A DNA stretch of 64,000 nt from Gadus chalcogrammus (Eukaryota > Chordata > Actinopteri > Gadiformes > Gadidae), in NCBI RefSeq assembly GCF_026213295.1, contig NC_079414.1, positions 18,218,480-18,282,479 on the forward strand, read 5' to 3'. The notes beneath the pieces are model-generated. The model did no database searches. It saw only the letters and a list, made by a program, of their open reading frames with translations, and had not been told where the DNA came from. The position numbers were made by a program, and so were the translations under genes. Positions 45,211-54,037 of the stretch are shown piece by piece. Position 1 is the first letter of the stretch. Each line of letters opens with the position of its first letter.

Positions 45211-47834
45211 CCTCTCTATCTCTGTTTCTCTCTCTATCCCTGTCTCTCTCTATCTCCCTCTCTATCTCTGTTTCTCTCTCTATCCCTGTCTCTCTCTCTC
45301 TCTCCCTCTCCCTCTCTATCTCTGTTTCTCTCTCTCTCTCTCGCTCTCGCTCTCAGGACCAGGACGAGACGGAGCAGGACGGGGGCTCTGTGTGCCAGGT
45401 GACGTACCTGCACGCCGAGGAGAAGGAGTACAGCGGGAGCAGCGAAGCCTCAGAGGTGGAGGACCAGGACGACCCAGAGTCTCCCCTGCCTCTGTCCATT
45501 AGTGAGCCGCACCTTCATCCTCTGTTCTCTGATCTGAATCATATGCACGCCCGGCACACACACACACATGCATACGGTTAACTAGGGTTGTTGTTGCTTT
45601 CACTAAAGGTCTTTCCAAAGCCGAGACGCAGGCCCTGACCAACTACGGCAGTGGGGAGGACGAGAACGAGGAGGAGGAGATGGATGAGTTTGAGTCCGGA
45701 CCCGTGGAGGTCCAGACCTCCTTACAGGCCGCCGCTGGTCTGGGGGAGCAGCCGGTAAGGTTCCGCTGCCCCCATGGTCCTTCAAGTCAACATAAATGAG
45801 ACTTGTGGTTGTTATGCATCTTTGGAAGTATGGATCTGTGGCGGGAATTTGGACCACGGCAATCGTCTCTGTCCAACTTTTTTATGAATAAAGAGTAATC
45901 CGAATTTATAACAATTAGGCTAATGTATTTGAGTAATAAAACATCAACATAAAAGAAACATAACGAACATATCCCAAACATACAATAATCTGAGGCCTCA
46001 GATGGGAGTTCATCCGTCGTCTTTCTATTAGCTTCGCATGGAGAAGTCCAATGCATTGGCAAAAGCAAGGATGTCTTATCCAGTGGCACAGGTCTCAGAC
46101 ATGCTGAGAACAGCTCGGCCGCACACATGATGTGTGATGAAAAATCCATCAAGTTGTTTCCCCTACATCATGTAAGCTCTGTCTCCTATTCCTCGCACTG
46201 TCTAGCCACCCTACCTATTCCTCACGTTATCTAACGTTAACCTTTGTGCCCGGGGTGAACCGGTCACGAGGTAGCAGAGATCCCTTTATGCATTCTTTTA
46301 CCTGATGAGAATAGAGGAAACTTCTTCCTTTAGGTAAACATTATTCGATTTGAAAATTGCAATGTGGGGAGACCCAGCGGTGACTTCTCAGTTGGACCCT
46401 TTGACCCTTGACCACCCCAAGGGGGTCAGCGAAAAGGCAGAATCAACAAATGGCAGTTGGAGAAACAGAATGTGAAAATAGAATTTTCCCATTACAGGAA
46501 CTAATATGGTTGTTTTCTTCAACAGGGAGCACCAGCAAATGCTAGCCAGCAGGCAGAAACTGAACACGATGGTTTTGACGAAAATGATGGTGAGGACAAC
46601 TCCACCCCACTTTACTGGATTGAACAGCAGCAGACGATTTCATCCAAAGCAATTTAAAAGTCTTGCTGAGAACCATCAGATGGAAAGATGATAATAATCA
46701 TCAACCAACCAGACTCTTTCACAAATATTGTTCCCCTGTGCCCTCCACCCATCCCTTTTATAGACCAAAGCGGCGGTTCTGGTGGTGAGACCTCTGAGAC
46801 GGGACCCTCAGACGGAGAGGACCGTACCCTGCTGGGGAGCAGGGACCCTGAGAAGGGCTGTGGGCTGGAGACGGAGCTGGAGACGGAGCTGGAGGCTGAG
46901 GTGGAGACTGAGACGGAGCTGAGGGCTGAGGTGGCGGCAGAGGCAGGGGTGGAGGCAGACTCCCACACACGCTCCTCCCACCAGCGGGAGGACTCCAAGG
47001 CCTCCAGCACCAGCAGCAGCGCTGACACAGACTCCCCCGTCATGGTCAACGCGGATGTAAGGGCGCAGTAGGACGCAGGCTCGTTACCTTCAAGTGTATA
47101 GGGTCCCTTTGAAGACAAAGGCTTTTAAATGGCTGCCTTTTTGAGGTCGTGTATTTATAGTTAATTTGGACAAAGGCAAGGATGAAAATCCTCAATAATA
47201 TTGATTTGGAGGAATGAGTGATTTGGTGGTGTTTTTTTTACCCACAGATCATGAATGTTATAAAAATTGAATAATTTGAGTAAGGATACGAGTAATGCTC
47301 TTTGAACTTTGGTGAAAGCAGGAGTTGGGTTCGGGGAACACCAGTCAGAAGTCGGACGAGGAGGACTTTGTGAAGGTGGAGGAGCTGCCGCTGCAGCTCA
47401 GCGTCATGTGTGAGGTCAGTGTCTCCGTCTCGTCATCACGTCATCATTGATCCAAACAATGGGTTTCATCGGCGCATTGTATTTAAATGTCGGGCCTCCA
47501 TGACGACGGTGTTGCCGTCCACAGGAAGAGCTTCAGAAGAGGATTGTGGACGAGCAGCAGGTCAATCGTCTGTCCTCAGAGCTGGTGGCCGGCACCGAGG
47601 AGATCACCGGGCTGGTTGGGAATGCACAGGCTCTGAGAGAACCAGGTAGGCCGCCTAACGGGCGTTTGTAAATACTTTACAAACTGGCTTCATAAATCAA
47701 TTAACACATATCATCATAAAATATGACGGAACAAATTAAAAGCTGCCCCGTGAACAATTCATTATATTGTGGGATGATTTTTAATGCCACCACTCTGTTC
47801 CTTTCCAGAATCGAGCGGAGCACAAAGTGCATGA
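26360..47834 (+). CDS. pcm1: Pericentriolar material 1, complete, 38 coding exons, 2118 aa
   Basis: Scaffold of centriolar satellites, needed for centrosome protein delivery and ciliogenesis. Coding exons: 26360-26452, 26723-26971, 27184-27522, 28411-28581, 29194-29283, 30170-30359, 31365-31465, 31707-31980, 32095-32230, 32491-32700, 33121-33278, 33425-33654, 33981-34108, 34236-34365, 34640-34810, 35046-35209, 35531-35704, 36109-36445, 36805-36950, 37793-37998, 38290-38476, 38636-38970, 39248-39409, 40398-40570, 41142-41273, 42070-42193, 43093-43257, 43405-43502, 43876-44010, 44320-44520, 44610-44669, 45357-45501, 45609-45754, 46526-46589, 46764-47056, 47322-47414, 47525-47645, 47809-47834. 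All phases agree and the sum is 6357 nt. Hallmarks in order: MATGG start, DWGVQQKKANRSSEK, SMRDDLLEKK, coiled-coil LKKMLEQQEQLRALQGRQAA, SELNDELNDLISRFHNQL, YYEQTSDMMVDTVNEN, MATWGGST, TIYSEVATLISQNESRPHFL, DRQIKAIMKEVIPFL, ALTNYGSGEDENEEE and SDEEDFVKVEELPL. Human PCM1 is 2024 aa. Fish-specific extras include a seven-proline run in exon 18 and a Glu-rich repeat in exon 35. A possible extra 57-nt exon is listed separately. Confidence 0.96.
29428..29560 (+). repeat. Decayed copy of pcm1 exon 12 edge plus intron 12
   Basis: Within pcm1 intron 5. It resembles 33645-33775 in order: ATGGTGCAG, GATGACGA, GATGGG, ATATTAGTACTTTGACGTTTTG and CTTAGAATCTTT, then ATCTTGTT. The partner covers the last bases of exon 12 and the start of intron 12. 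Small insertions and substitutions separate them, so the duplication is old. Confidence 0.6.
30585..30672. repeat. End of dispersed teleost repeat (CGCCCAGCCCTA)
   Basis: In pcm1 intron 6. It ends CGATTAGTCGCCCAGCCCTAG. Related ends occur at about 34433 (TAGGGCTGCACGATTAT) and 56130-56155 (TAATCTAGCAGCCCT). The recurring terminal word suggests one non-autonomous DNA-transposon family. The left end is not defined. Confidence 0.45.
33279..33424 (+). repeat. pcm1 intron 11, mostly (AC)n microsatellite
   Basis: The intron is 146 bases long. The donor GT is followed at once by pure AC (33281-33366). The remaining 58 bases carry the acceptor, and the first 57 of those are duplicated in osbp (12569-12625). 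Position 33424 is the final G of the acceptor AG. Confidence 0.95.
34433..34510. repeat. Fragment of dispersed repeat starting TAGGGCTGCACGATTAT
   Basis: In pcm1 intron 14. It shares its terminal word with the sequences near 30660 and 56150, on the opposite strand. It is AT-rich inside, with no coding potential and no clear second end. Confidence 0.45.
36003..36099. repeat. (TCAC)n tetranucleotide repeat before pcm1 exon 18
   Basis: About 24 perfect copies of a CTCA tetranucleotide. The repeat is followed directly by CTCCCCCTAG, the acceptor of exon 18 at 36109. It therefore occupies the place of the usual branch-point and pyrimidine region. Confidence 0.95.
36460..36610 (+). mobile_element. 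Probable SINE fragment in pcm1 intron 18
   Basis: Contains TTGGCCATGTAGGCGTTATGCC followed by a B-box-like CGGGTTTGATCC, then pyrimidine-rich sequence. This resembles a tRNA-derived SINE in plus orientation. It is diverged and the ends are estimates. Confidence 0.35.
37039..37607. mobile_element. GC-rich MITE with long terminal inverted repeats
   Basis: The left end reads ATGGCGTATTTTCACCGGAGG and the reverse complement of the right end reads ATGGCGCGTTTCCACCGGAGG. Both then continue with matching GGGT and CGGTTCGC blocks. The 569-bp element lies in pcm1 intron 19 and has no transposase frame. I could not establish a target-site duplication, so the superfamily is not assigned. Confidence 0.7.
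39656..39712 (+). CDS. pcm1: Possible extra 57-nt cassette exon of pcm1
   Basis: A CGCACAG acceptor precedes and a CCCCAG/GTAAAC donor follows exactly 57 bases with no stop. Joined after exon 23 (which ends with one base of a codon), it keeps frame and reads AYAWRTPFLSNRIACTEAP before rejoining exon 24. I do not recognise the peptide in other PCM1 proteins. It is offered as a candidate only. Confidence 0.3.
39883..39996. repeat. 11-bp inverted repeat flanking 92 bp
   Basis: GAATAAACCAC at 39883-39893 and GTGGTTTATTC at 39986-39996 are perfect inverted repeats in pcm1 intron 23. This may be a tiny foldback or MITE remnant; no target-site duplication is evident. Confidence 0.45.
40916..41055. 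repeat. Dispersed fish repeat (GGCAAGGAAAAACTCCC-type)
   Basis: In pcm1 intron 24. It carries AAGTATATTTTATTTAAATAG, then ACTTTACAGGGCATA and GGGCAAGGAAAAACTCCCTT in the order typical of a very common teleost SINE/LINE 3' region. Boundaries are approximate. Confidence 0.5.
41274..41300. repeat. (AC)n at pcm1 exon 25 donor
   Basis: The donor GTAAG is followed at once by eleven or so AC units. See the finding on CA repeats at donors. Confidence 0.85.
42200..42242. repeat. (CGCA)n/(CA)n near pcm1 exon 26 donor
   Basis: Begins about 10 bases after the exon 26 donor (GT at 42194-42195). It mixes ACGC and ACAC units. Confidence 0.8.
42248..42600. repeat. Diverged minisatellite rich in CATCCATT / GACCACC
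   Basis: Imperfect units built from CATCCATTGACCACC, CATCATTCATCCATCC and TTTGAACACCGATCAGTCAT. Units of roughly 33-50 bases repeat several times in pcm1 intron 26, then fade into CATC-rich sequence. Confidence 0.8.
43488..43750 (+). repeat. 80-bp tandem array repeating the pcm1 exon 28 donor
   Basis: Donor-like sites with exon-like flank CCCCTTCCT occur at 43503 (real), 43583, 43663 and 43743, exactly 80 bases apart. The units are nearly identical (GTACCATGAATAAGGGCCAT, then TTCTACCTCC). The repeated block includes about 15 bases corresponding to the 3' end of exon 28. Confidence 0.9.
44757..45355. repeat. Long (CT)n / TCTCCC pyrimidine tract in pcm1 intron 31
   Basis: About 600 bases almost entirely of C and T in pure and compound CT, TCTCCC and CTATC units. 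It runs directly into the exon 32 acceptor at 45355-45356. An open frame through it is repeat-made and not a gene. Confidence 0.93.
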
Positions 47835-48535
47835 AGAAGTTCGGTTTCAGTTTTTCCAAACCACCTTGTTTTCTATTTTTTTCTTTTGCAACACTATACA
47901 TACGCAACGTTATGTTCTCGTAATGTATAATTAGTTCTGTTTTTAAGTATAGATAAGCACTGGCGAGCACACAATGGTAGCAGTGACCTTAAAAAGACAC
48001 ATTAGTTCTGTATTCTACTGTTCAACACACATTTATTTTTATTCAGACATGAATGTTGATTTTCTTCATGGCCGTGACCAAGTGATTCTACACGCACAGT
48101 GATTTGTTGCTTGTTTAGATTTGTAGCACCCAAATGCTGCTCTGTAGTTTAAAGATGTAAGAATCGGTTTGAATCTTTATAGTATTGCCTTTTTGTTCGA
48201 TATATATATAGTATTGCCTATTTGTTATTTGTTACGGGATCACCCCTTAAATGGTTTATTTTGATTGTATTCTTCTTGTATCCGTCCCCATGGCCTTATG
48301 ATTCTTCAGCTCCTGAGCCATCTCTGCACTTTTCCAGAACTTCCGCTTCAATATAGAGTGGCAGTGCACCGCTACGACCGGCTTGGCTGCTAGTATCTGT
48401 GCCTCCCCCTCCTGTATTATACGCTCGTGCCCCAAACATTCTCCCTCAAGTCCTTAATCTTTATGAACATCTATTTTTGTTGTCTATGGGTTAGTCAGAT
48501 TTTCATGCAAGTAAATCTATACTGTATAAGGTTTA

Positions 48536-48541
48536 AATAAA
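48536..48541 (+). terminator. Candidate polyadenylation signal of pcm1
   Basis: AATAAA about 700 bases after the pcm1 stop codon. It is followed within 20 bases by a T-rich stretch and GTGTGGGTG, a plausible downstream element. Confidence 0.55.
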
Positions 48542-48938
48542 TTGATTTTTTGAAAGTGTGGGTGATTGGAAAGTGATAGGAATATGAGCACTCGTATCCT
48601 ATGCAACAACCACGAAAGCTGGATTTGTTTTTCTGGTACCGAAGAACTTGATCAGAACAGCTTTGAAGTTGAAATGCCACTGAAGCCAGATGTTGGGACC
48701 ACTTTGGACTCTCTCCTCCAGGCTTGCTAGCTGTTCTAAACAACTTTACGATATCCAGGCAGCCAGCTGCTCATGTAACTGGTCAGGAAGTAATGCAATG
48801 CTGAAGATTGGCTAAACCAACTTCTACTTTTACAGGAAGGCAGTGACATTTTTCAGGTATTTGTAGCTTGGTTCAAATTTCCCAGGCCTGATTTGTCCGC
48901 TATTCAAAAAGAGGGACCCTGCATAAAGTTCATATTTT

Positions 48939-48944
48939 TTTATT
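48939..48944 (-). terminator. Candidate polyadenylation signal of asah1
   Basis: AATAAA on the minus strand about 420 bases after the asah1 stop codon. Confidence 0.5.
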
Positions 48945-49364
48945 AAATGCAAACAAAGGTAATCACCCATTTAGTAACACGTTAGTGGTGGGTAACTTGG
49001 ACTATAGCCACAAACTATGCATCAAATATTTTTTAATGCTAGAATGGGTTAATTTTTACGAACTATCTTGTGCAATGACTATACTCTATAACACCAGTGT
49101 TAAACTATTTTCTAGAGGTCTGATTCATTTATTACTGCAAAGACATTCATGCAGGATCCATTTTTCTAAACAAGCAACTAAATCAGTAAACAATGATTAA
49201 ATCAAGTAAAAATACAAAAAACACATAATTTATGGCTCACTTAGGTTCAAACAATTACAAGTGCAAATTTAAAAGATTTCCTCGCCGCTCTGCTGATCAT
49301 AGGCCTGGGCTAATTCCTGCTCGGGTCAAGCACTGCTCAACAGTTGAGGGCTCAGACGATGGTT

Positions 49365-52300
49365 TCACCATGGCATACAGGGGTTGGGACAGTCCCTGAT
49401 ATAGGACTCCAGGTTACCCGTGGACACGTCCATTAGTGTTGTGTAGGTGGTCAGCTGAGGGGAAAAGAGGACAAAACAATGCTGAGGCCTGCAGACTGGA
49501 ACAATCTTCAGCCAAGGTCCATCTTTGAATTGATACAAACACGACTAACCTTGTTCAGCACCGGTTTGGTCGACAGCACGCTGTACATCGTTTTCAGTGT
49601 GATGTTCTGTAAACGACCAGCGAACAAGTCAAAAGGTGGTTCATATCTGTTTTACCTCAAGAGCCAGCTGGTAGGAGTGTGTGACTCACCGTCTGAGTGG
49701 TCTTGTTCATACACGTCATGCCAGGGGTCCTTCGGTCATCCAGGAACAGAGGAGCCTTCCAGTGGTCGTAGTTGGTCTCCAGAACGTACCAGCGGCCAAG
49801 CTTTAAGTCAATCCTGTAGAATAAAATGGTACGAAATTAACCAGAGGGAACACATTCTTCAAATTTAGTAATTTAATCCTCAGCAGTGATCTTCTACAAC
49901 ATAATTTGACACAAATCATTAAGCTGGAACAGGTGATGCATCTTGCACAGTGCTGCCTATATGCTCACTGCAGCGTGTGTCTGGAACCTGAAACCTGCAG
50001 CACCCAGTCCAACACGCCTACCCTAACCACGTGACTCTCCTGCTACTTACTCCAAGATGTCTAGGCTGAGCAGCCTGGACCTGGTGATGATGCAGCCCTG
50101 GCCCGTTTGGTTCCCTCCCAGGATGAAGTAGGCCGGAGCCAGCAGCTCGGTCTGGGCCAGGCGTGTCTTGGCCACTTCGTAACTGTTGGTCAGAGGAGGA
50201 CATGCATGCTTTACCTTCAGCCACCACTGCCTCCTAGGCCTTTTGGTTGTAGACGACAAAATCAGGAAGCTCCATGACCACACGTGGTGTGATATAGGGA
50301 AAGCGGAATCGAAACTATTCACACAACGGGTTGGTCTTGTGCTTTGCCTGATGATAGTCATTTAGCAGACACTTTAATCCAAAGGGACCTGACCTTTAAC
50401 ACTCAAGCCTTTTCGATAAACAGGACAAGTTCCAACTCTCAAAAAGGGTTGATATTTTATGAAAAAATAGAAATCACCCAGTAACAGCCTGCAACCCTCC
50501 AGCAGTGTAAAATATAGCCCTCTGCTCCGTAATAGTCCAACTACAAAAGGCAACTATACCTCTTATGAATGTTATTTCCTTCATCGCTACTCCGATTTTG
50601 AATGAATATGAGAAGTGCACTTTAAATTTAATATTTGCGATTACAACCAACGATCCCAGCGGTAGGGGTATGAAGAATACGTTGCCATGGTGATAAGTTC
50701 CGACTCCAACTAAGCCACCGTGGGAACCATGATCAACACGTTTTATTTTATAATTATTTATTTTTTTAAAGCACCATGATCATCTCACCTTTCCTTAAGT
50801 ACAGTCTACCAGGAGCTATTATGCATGGCGGGTGTGAAAACAATTACCTGGTGGCGTTCTCCAGGACGGAGCGCGTCAGGAAGCTCATCCACATGCCCTT
50901 TCTCTGCCCAAGAATCCACTCCAGGATTCCTGATTGGAGAACAGTGATGCGTGAAAAGGGCACCGATTACATTCTACAGAGGACATTTTAAAAGCAGCTA
51001 AATGTACACATAACGGTCACCACACTACCAGCTAGTAAAACAAGGACGACGGCATAGAAAAAAATAACAACTTACCGATATATCCTCCGTCAAGGCTAAA
51101 ACGTTCATTCATCGTCAAAGTAAACACATTCTGCAAAAAACAACAAAAAAAACGTCTTGGTTTGAATCCTGGACGAAATTACAATAACTTTAACAACCCA
51201 TTCTGCCCTACACACCCTACACATGTGCCTTCTGAAAGTTCGGAGAAATAAAAAAAAAAATCTCTTTTCTTTAATGCAAATGTTTGCTACATGGACCCAT
51301 GTAAAGGGTCAGGTATTGATAGACTGGCTCACAGGCTTGATCCCTGTCAGCATGCCGATATATCCAGCGAAGGTGGTCGACTTGAAGACCGTCTGGTTGT
51401 TCCTCCTGAAGTCCACGTTGACCACAAGGGGCTTCAGCTGTTCAGCTACAATCCACGACCGGTTCTTCATGTCCCACCTGGACACGCAGGAAGACAGCCA
51501 TGCATACACGAGTCAAGAGGCATTTGGGAAACTATACACATGTTTTAAGTCTATACATTTCCCCTAAATATTACACATAACATGAATAATAATAGATAAA
51601 AACCCTTACCCCATAAATAATCCAAAATCGAGATTTCTACCATGGAAAAGGTTACCTGCAAGAATGCACAACACAAATTATTTGAGAATTATTTGCATAT
51701 TTGGTACCAATAGGTACATTTGTTCTGTATGAAATTGTAAAATCTGCAAGAGTCCATGCGTTTACCCTTGGGGTCTTCTGCTACGATGGAGGTGCACACA
51801 GTAAACACCTCGTAGAAGATGTTGAACAACACAACTTCCCCTGGAAGCCAAAACAAATGAACAATGATTAGAGCAGAGCCTCGTGAAACCTTGGAAGATT
51901 CGTCTGAGGCCTGCCTGGTGAATGGGGAACACCACAAGGAACACTTCCTTACCGAGGGGAAGGCCCGAAGCAGCTGCCACGCCCCTCAACTCATCACCGA
52001 ATGGATATGGCAGGGTTTCCACTAGAAAGGGCTGGACAAAGGGTTGAACAGCAATAATAGATATGGCACGTATGGAAAAGTGTTTAAGTTTGTATATTCT
52101 TGCGGAAAAAAAAAAAATGGGCTCACCAAAGCCTTGTCGACCATCTCTACTAATTTCCCACTCGGTACAAAAGCATTGGCCAAATCTTTGATGGTCTGCA
52201 TCATGCTGACCAGCTAGGGGGAAACATGTCAGTTAAAGTGAGATAATCGTTTATTATCATATTGCACATGCATGTTTGTGGGAACATCGTGCGAATGAAC

Positions 52301-53047
52301 TGGAAGAGGCAGAGACCATCGGTCATGTAAGCATTTATTAGGTTAGAGATGGAAAGTTAAGGCATTAGGGTAGAGATGGAAAGTTAAGGCATTAGGGTAG
52401 AGATGGAAAGTTAACGCATTGGGTTTGAGATGGTCAAGTTTAGCCAATCAGAGTAATTCTGGACAATGTTGGCAAGTCCGACCAAGAAAGGCAGTGGGAT
52501 CCATAATAAGGCGTAAGGTAACAGGTGGTGGATTTAGAAGCTATCTTACCTCGGCCTTTTTGTCAGTAATCAAAGGCATCCACCTCTTACTTGGATGTAG
52601 ATCAAGGTCCACTGTGTACCAAGTCACACGTCCCTTGAACCTGAACAAATAGCATGTTTATGTATAAGGAAGGTACACTGTTGCCAGTTAACAAACTACA
52701 ACATTTCAATCCCAAACTCTTTGGTAAGCGTAGATCCTTGTGCTTGGTAGGATAATGTTTGCTTGTTAGACTATCAATAAAAAAAACCAATACTTACGTT
52801 GGACCCTTTGGGGGATACATGTCGGCTCGACAATCTTCCGTGTACTGAGGAATAATACCAGTAAGATATACAAGGAATTTAAACATTGTGTTAAATTTCC
52901 CTCATGCACTCAGACATCAACCATAAGTAAAAAGTTAATTTGTGACACGTGTGGGTGTACACAGTAAAACATACCTACCGGTGGTATAAATTGAGTCGAT
53001 ACAACTGATATCAAGGAAACAAACAATACAAAACTTAAACGAGCCAT
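49365..53047 (-). CDS. asah1: Acid ceramidase, complete, 14 exons, 392 aa
   Basis: Lysosomal hydrolase that splits ceramide into sphingosine and fatty acid; the family matures by self-cleavage at a nucleophilic cysteine. Exons on the minus strand: 53047-52979, 52844-52798, 52640-52550, 52213-52127, 52031-51953, 51840-51766, 51655-51610, 51477-51333, 51130-51076, 50929-50848, 50182-50051, 49813-49690, 49606-49550, 49454-49365. Phases agree (1179 nt; human ASAH1 is 395 aa). Residues 1-18 form a hydrophobic signal peptide ([16 protein letters not shown]). [16 protein letters not shown] follows. The nucleophile is Cys140 in [15 protein letters not shown]. Further hallmarks are [45 protein letters not shown] and the C-terminal IRDCPNPC. 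N-glycosylation sequons such as NQT, NKT and NAT are present. Its neighbour pcm1 is also next to ASAH1 in human, supporting orthology. Confidence 0.96.
50328..50390. mobile_element. Fish SINE/LINE tail fragment in asah1 intron 10
   Basis: TAGTCATTTAGCAGACACTT followed by TAATCCAAAGGGACCT is the well-known fish retroelement tail word. Only a short fragment is visible. Confidence 0.45.
52343..52440. repeat. 27-bp tandem repeat in asah1 intron 3
   Basis: Unit TAGAGATGGAAAGTTAAGGC plus ATTAGGG repeats at 52344, 52371 and 52398. A degenerate fourth copy begins near 52425. Confidence 0.9.
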
Positions 53048-54037
53048 GTTTAAAATCGTGTCCAGGGTCTTGTTTACAGCCAGAATTGCAGCTAGTCCAA
53101 ACACGGAAGTATCTTATAGCTCATGACTTGGGATCCGCTTGTCTGCCCTCCATGAGGGGGGTATTTTAAAGTTATCGATATACATTGAAGCAATAACAAA
53201 GCAATAAATTACAAATGGCCGAGTGACTATATTTTCCAATTGAATACAAATAATGTTTGAATATTTTTTCTTGTACTAAATCTAAATAAATGACATTGAA
53301 ACTTAAGAGTATTTTGTAGAAGCCCCGTTGAAAAGATAGTGGTATGTTCCAAACCTCCTACTTTTAAGGAAATGGATTAATTGCATGTGACAGTCACTTG
53401 GAATGAGTTGCTTACATGGGTTGCACAATGTTCAAAATGAATAAATCACATGACAGATTATTATCAAGTTGTAAGAAAGAGGTTCATAAGCAAATATCTA
53501 CTTTTTCCAATCTCATAACCCAGCTCATCTAAAAGCATGGAAGTAATTAAGTGGTAATGAAGAGCTTGTGGTGTTCACATTAGACATCTCTGGCTACACC
53601 CTGTTCATGATGTAAGACATCTGTTAGGAGTTAGCAGAGATAAGGTTTTCAATATTCAATTGAAGTCTTACTTTGTGCACAGTCTAACTCAATCGGCACA
53701 CACCACCGCCTTGATAACCTATAGGCACACATGGCGGGAAAGAAAGATACATTTTGGTTCATCATGTGGTTCTCCTGAGTTTTGATTATTTATCAATATC
53801 TTCTGACTTGAATGCATAACCTAATTGACCCTCCATGGGGTTGAACCGATGGTGTGTTAGGCAGAAACAAGTGTAAACAGTTAAACATTGTATGAAAAAA
53901 CAACAACATTGGATACAAATTATTTTATTTGAATTTTCAATCAAAATAGCAAAACAAATATTACAAAAAGGTCAAACTAAAATAGCATCATGCATATAAA
54001 CAATTAATTAAGAAGCAGCTTTTAAAATGACAACTCT
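53048..54037. other. Intergenic region, asah1 promoter side and frg1 3' UTR
   Basis: Only about 1 kb separates the asah1 start codon from the frg1 stop codon, both genes reading leftward. No exon is seen. The asah1 promoter must lie just above 53048. A minus-strand AATAAA for frg1 is at 53924-53929. Confidence 0.5.
53924..53929 (-). terminator. Polyadenylation signal of frg1
   Basis: AATAAA on the minus strand about 110 bases after the frg1 stop codon, with AT-rich sequence around it. Confidence 0.55.

Larger units (their letters stand above)
47835..49364. other. Tail-to-tail 3' UTR region of pcm1 and asah1
   Basis: pcm1 ends at 47834 and asah1 ends at 49365, converging. No exon is recognised between. 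Two AATAAA hexamers on opposite strands, at 48536-48541 (plus) and 48939-48944 (minus), fit non-overlapping 3' UTRs of about 0.7 kb and 0.4 kb. Confidence 0.6.

Noticed and set aside
44902..45402. Open frame of 166 codons rich in Ser, Leu and Pro
   Set aside because: It is a translation of the CT repeat in pcm1 intron 31 and runs out of phase into exon 32.
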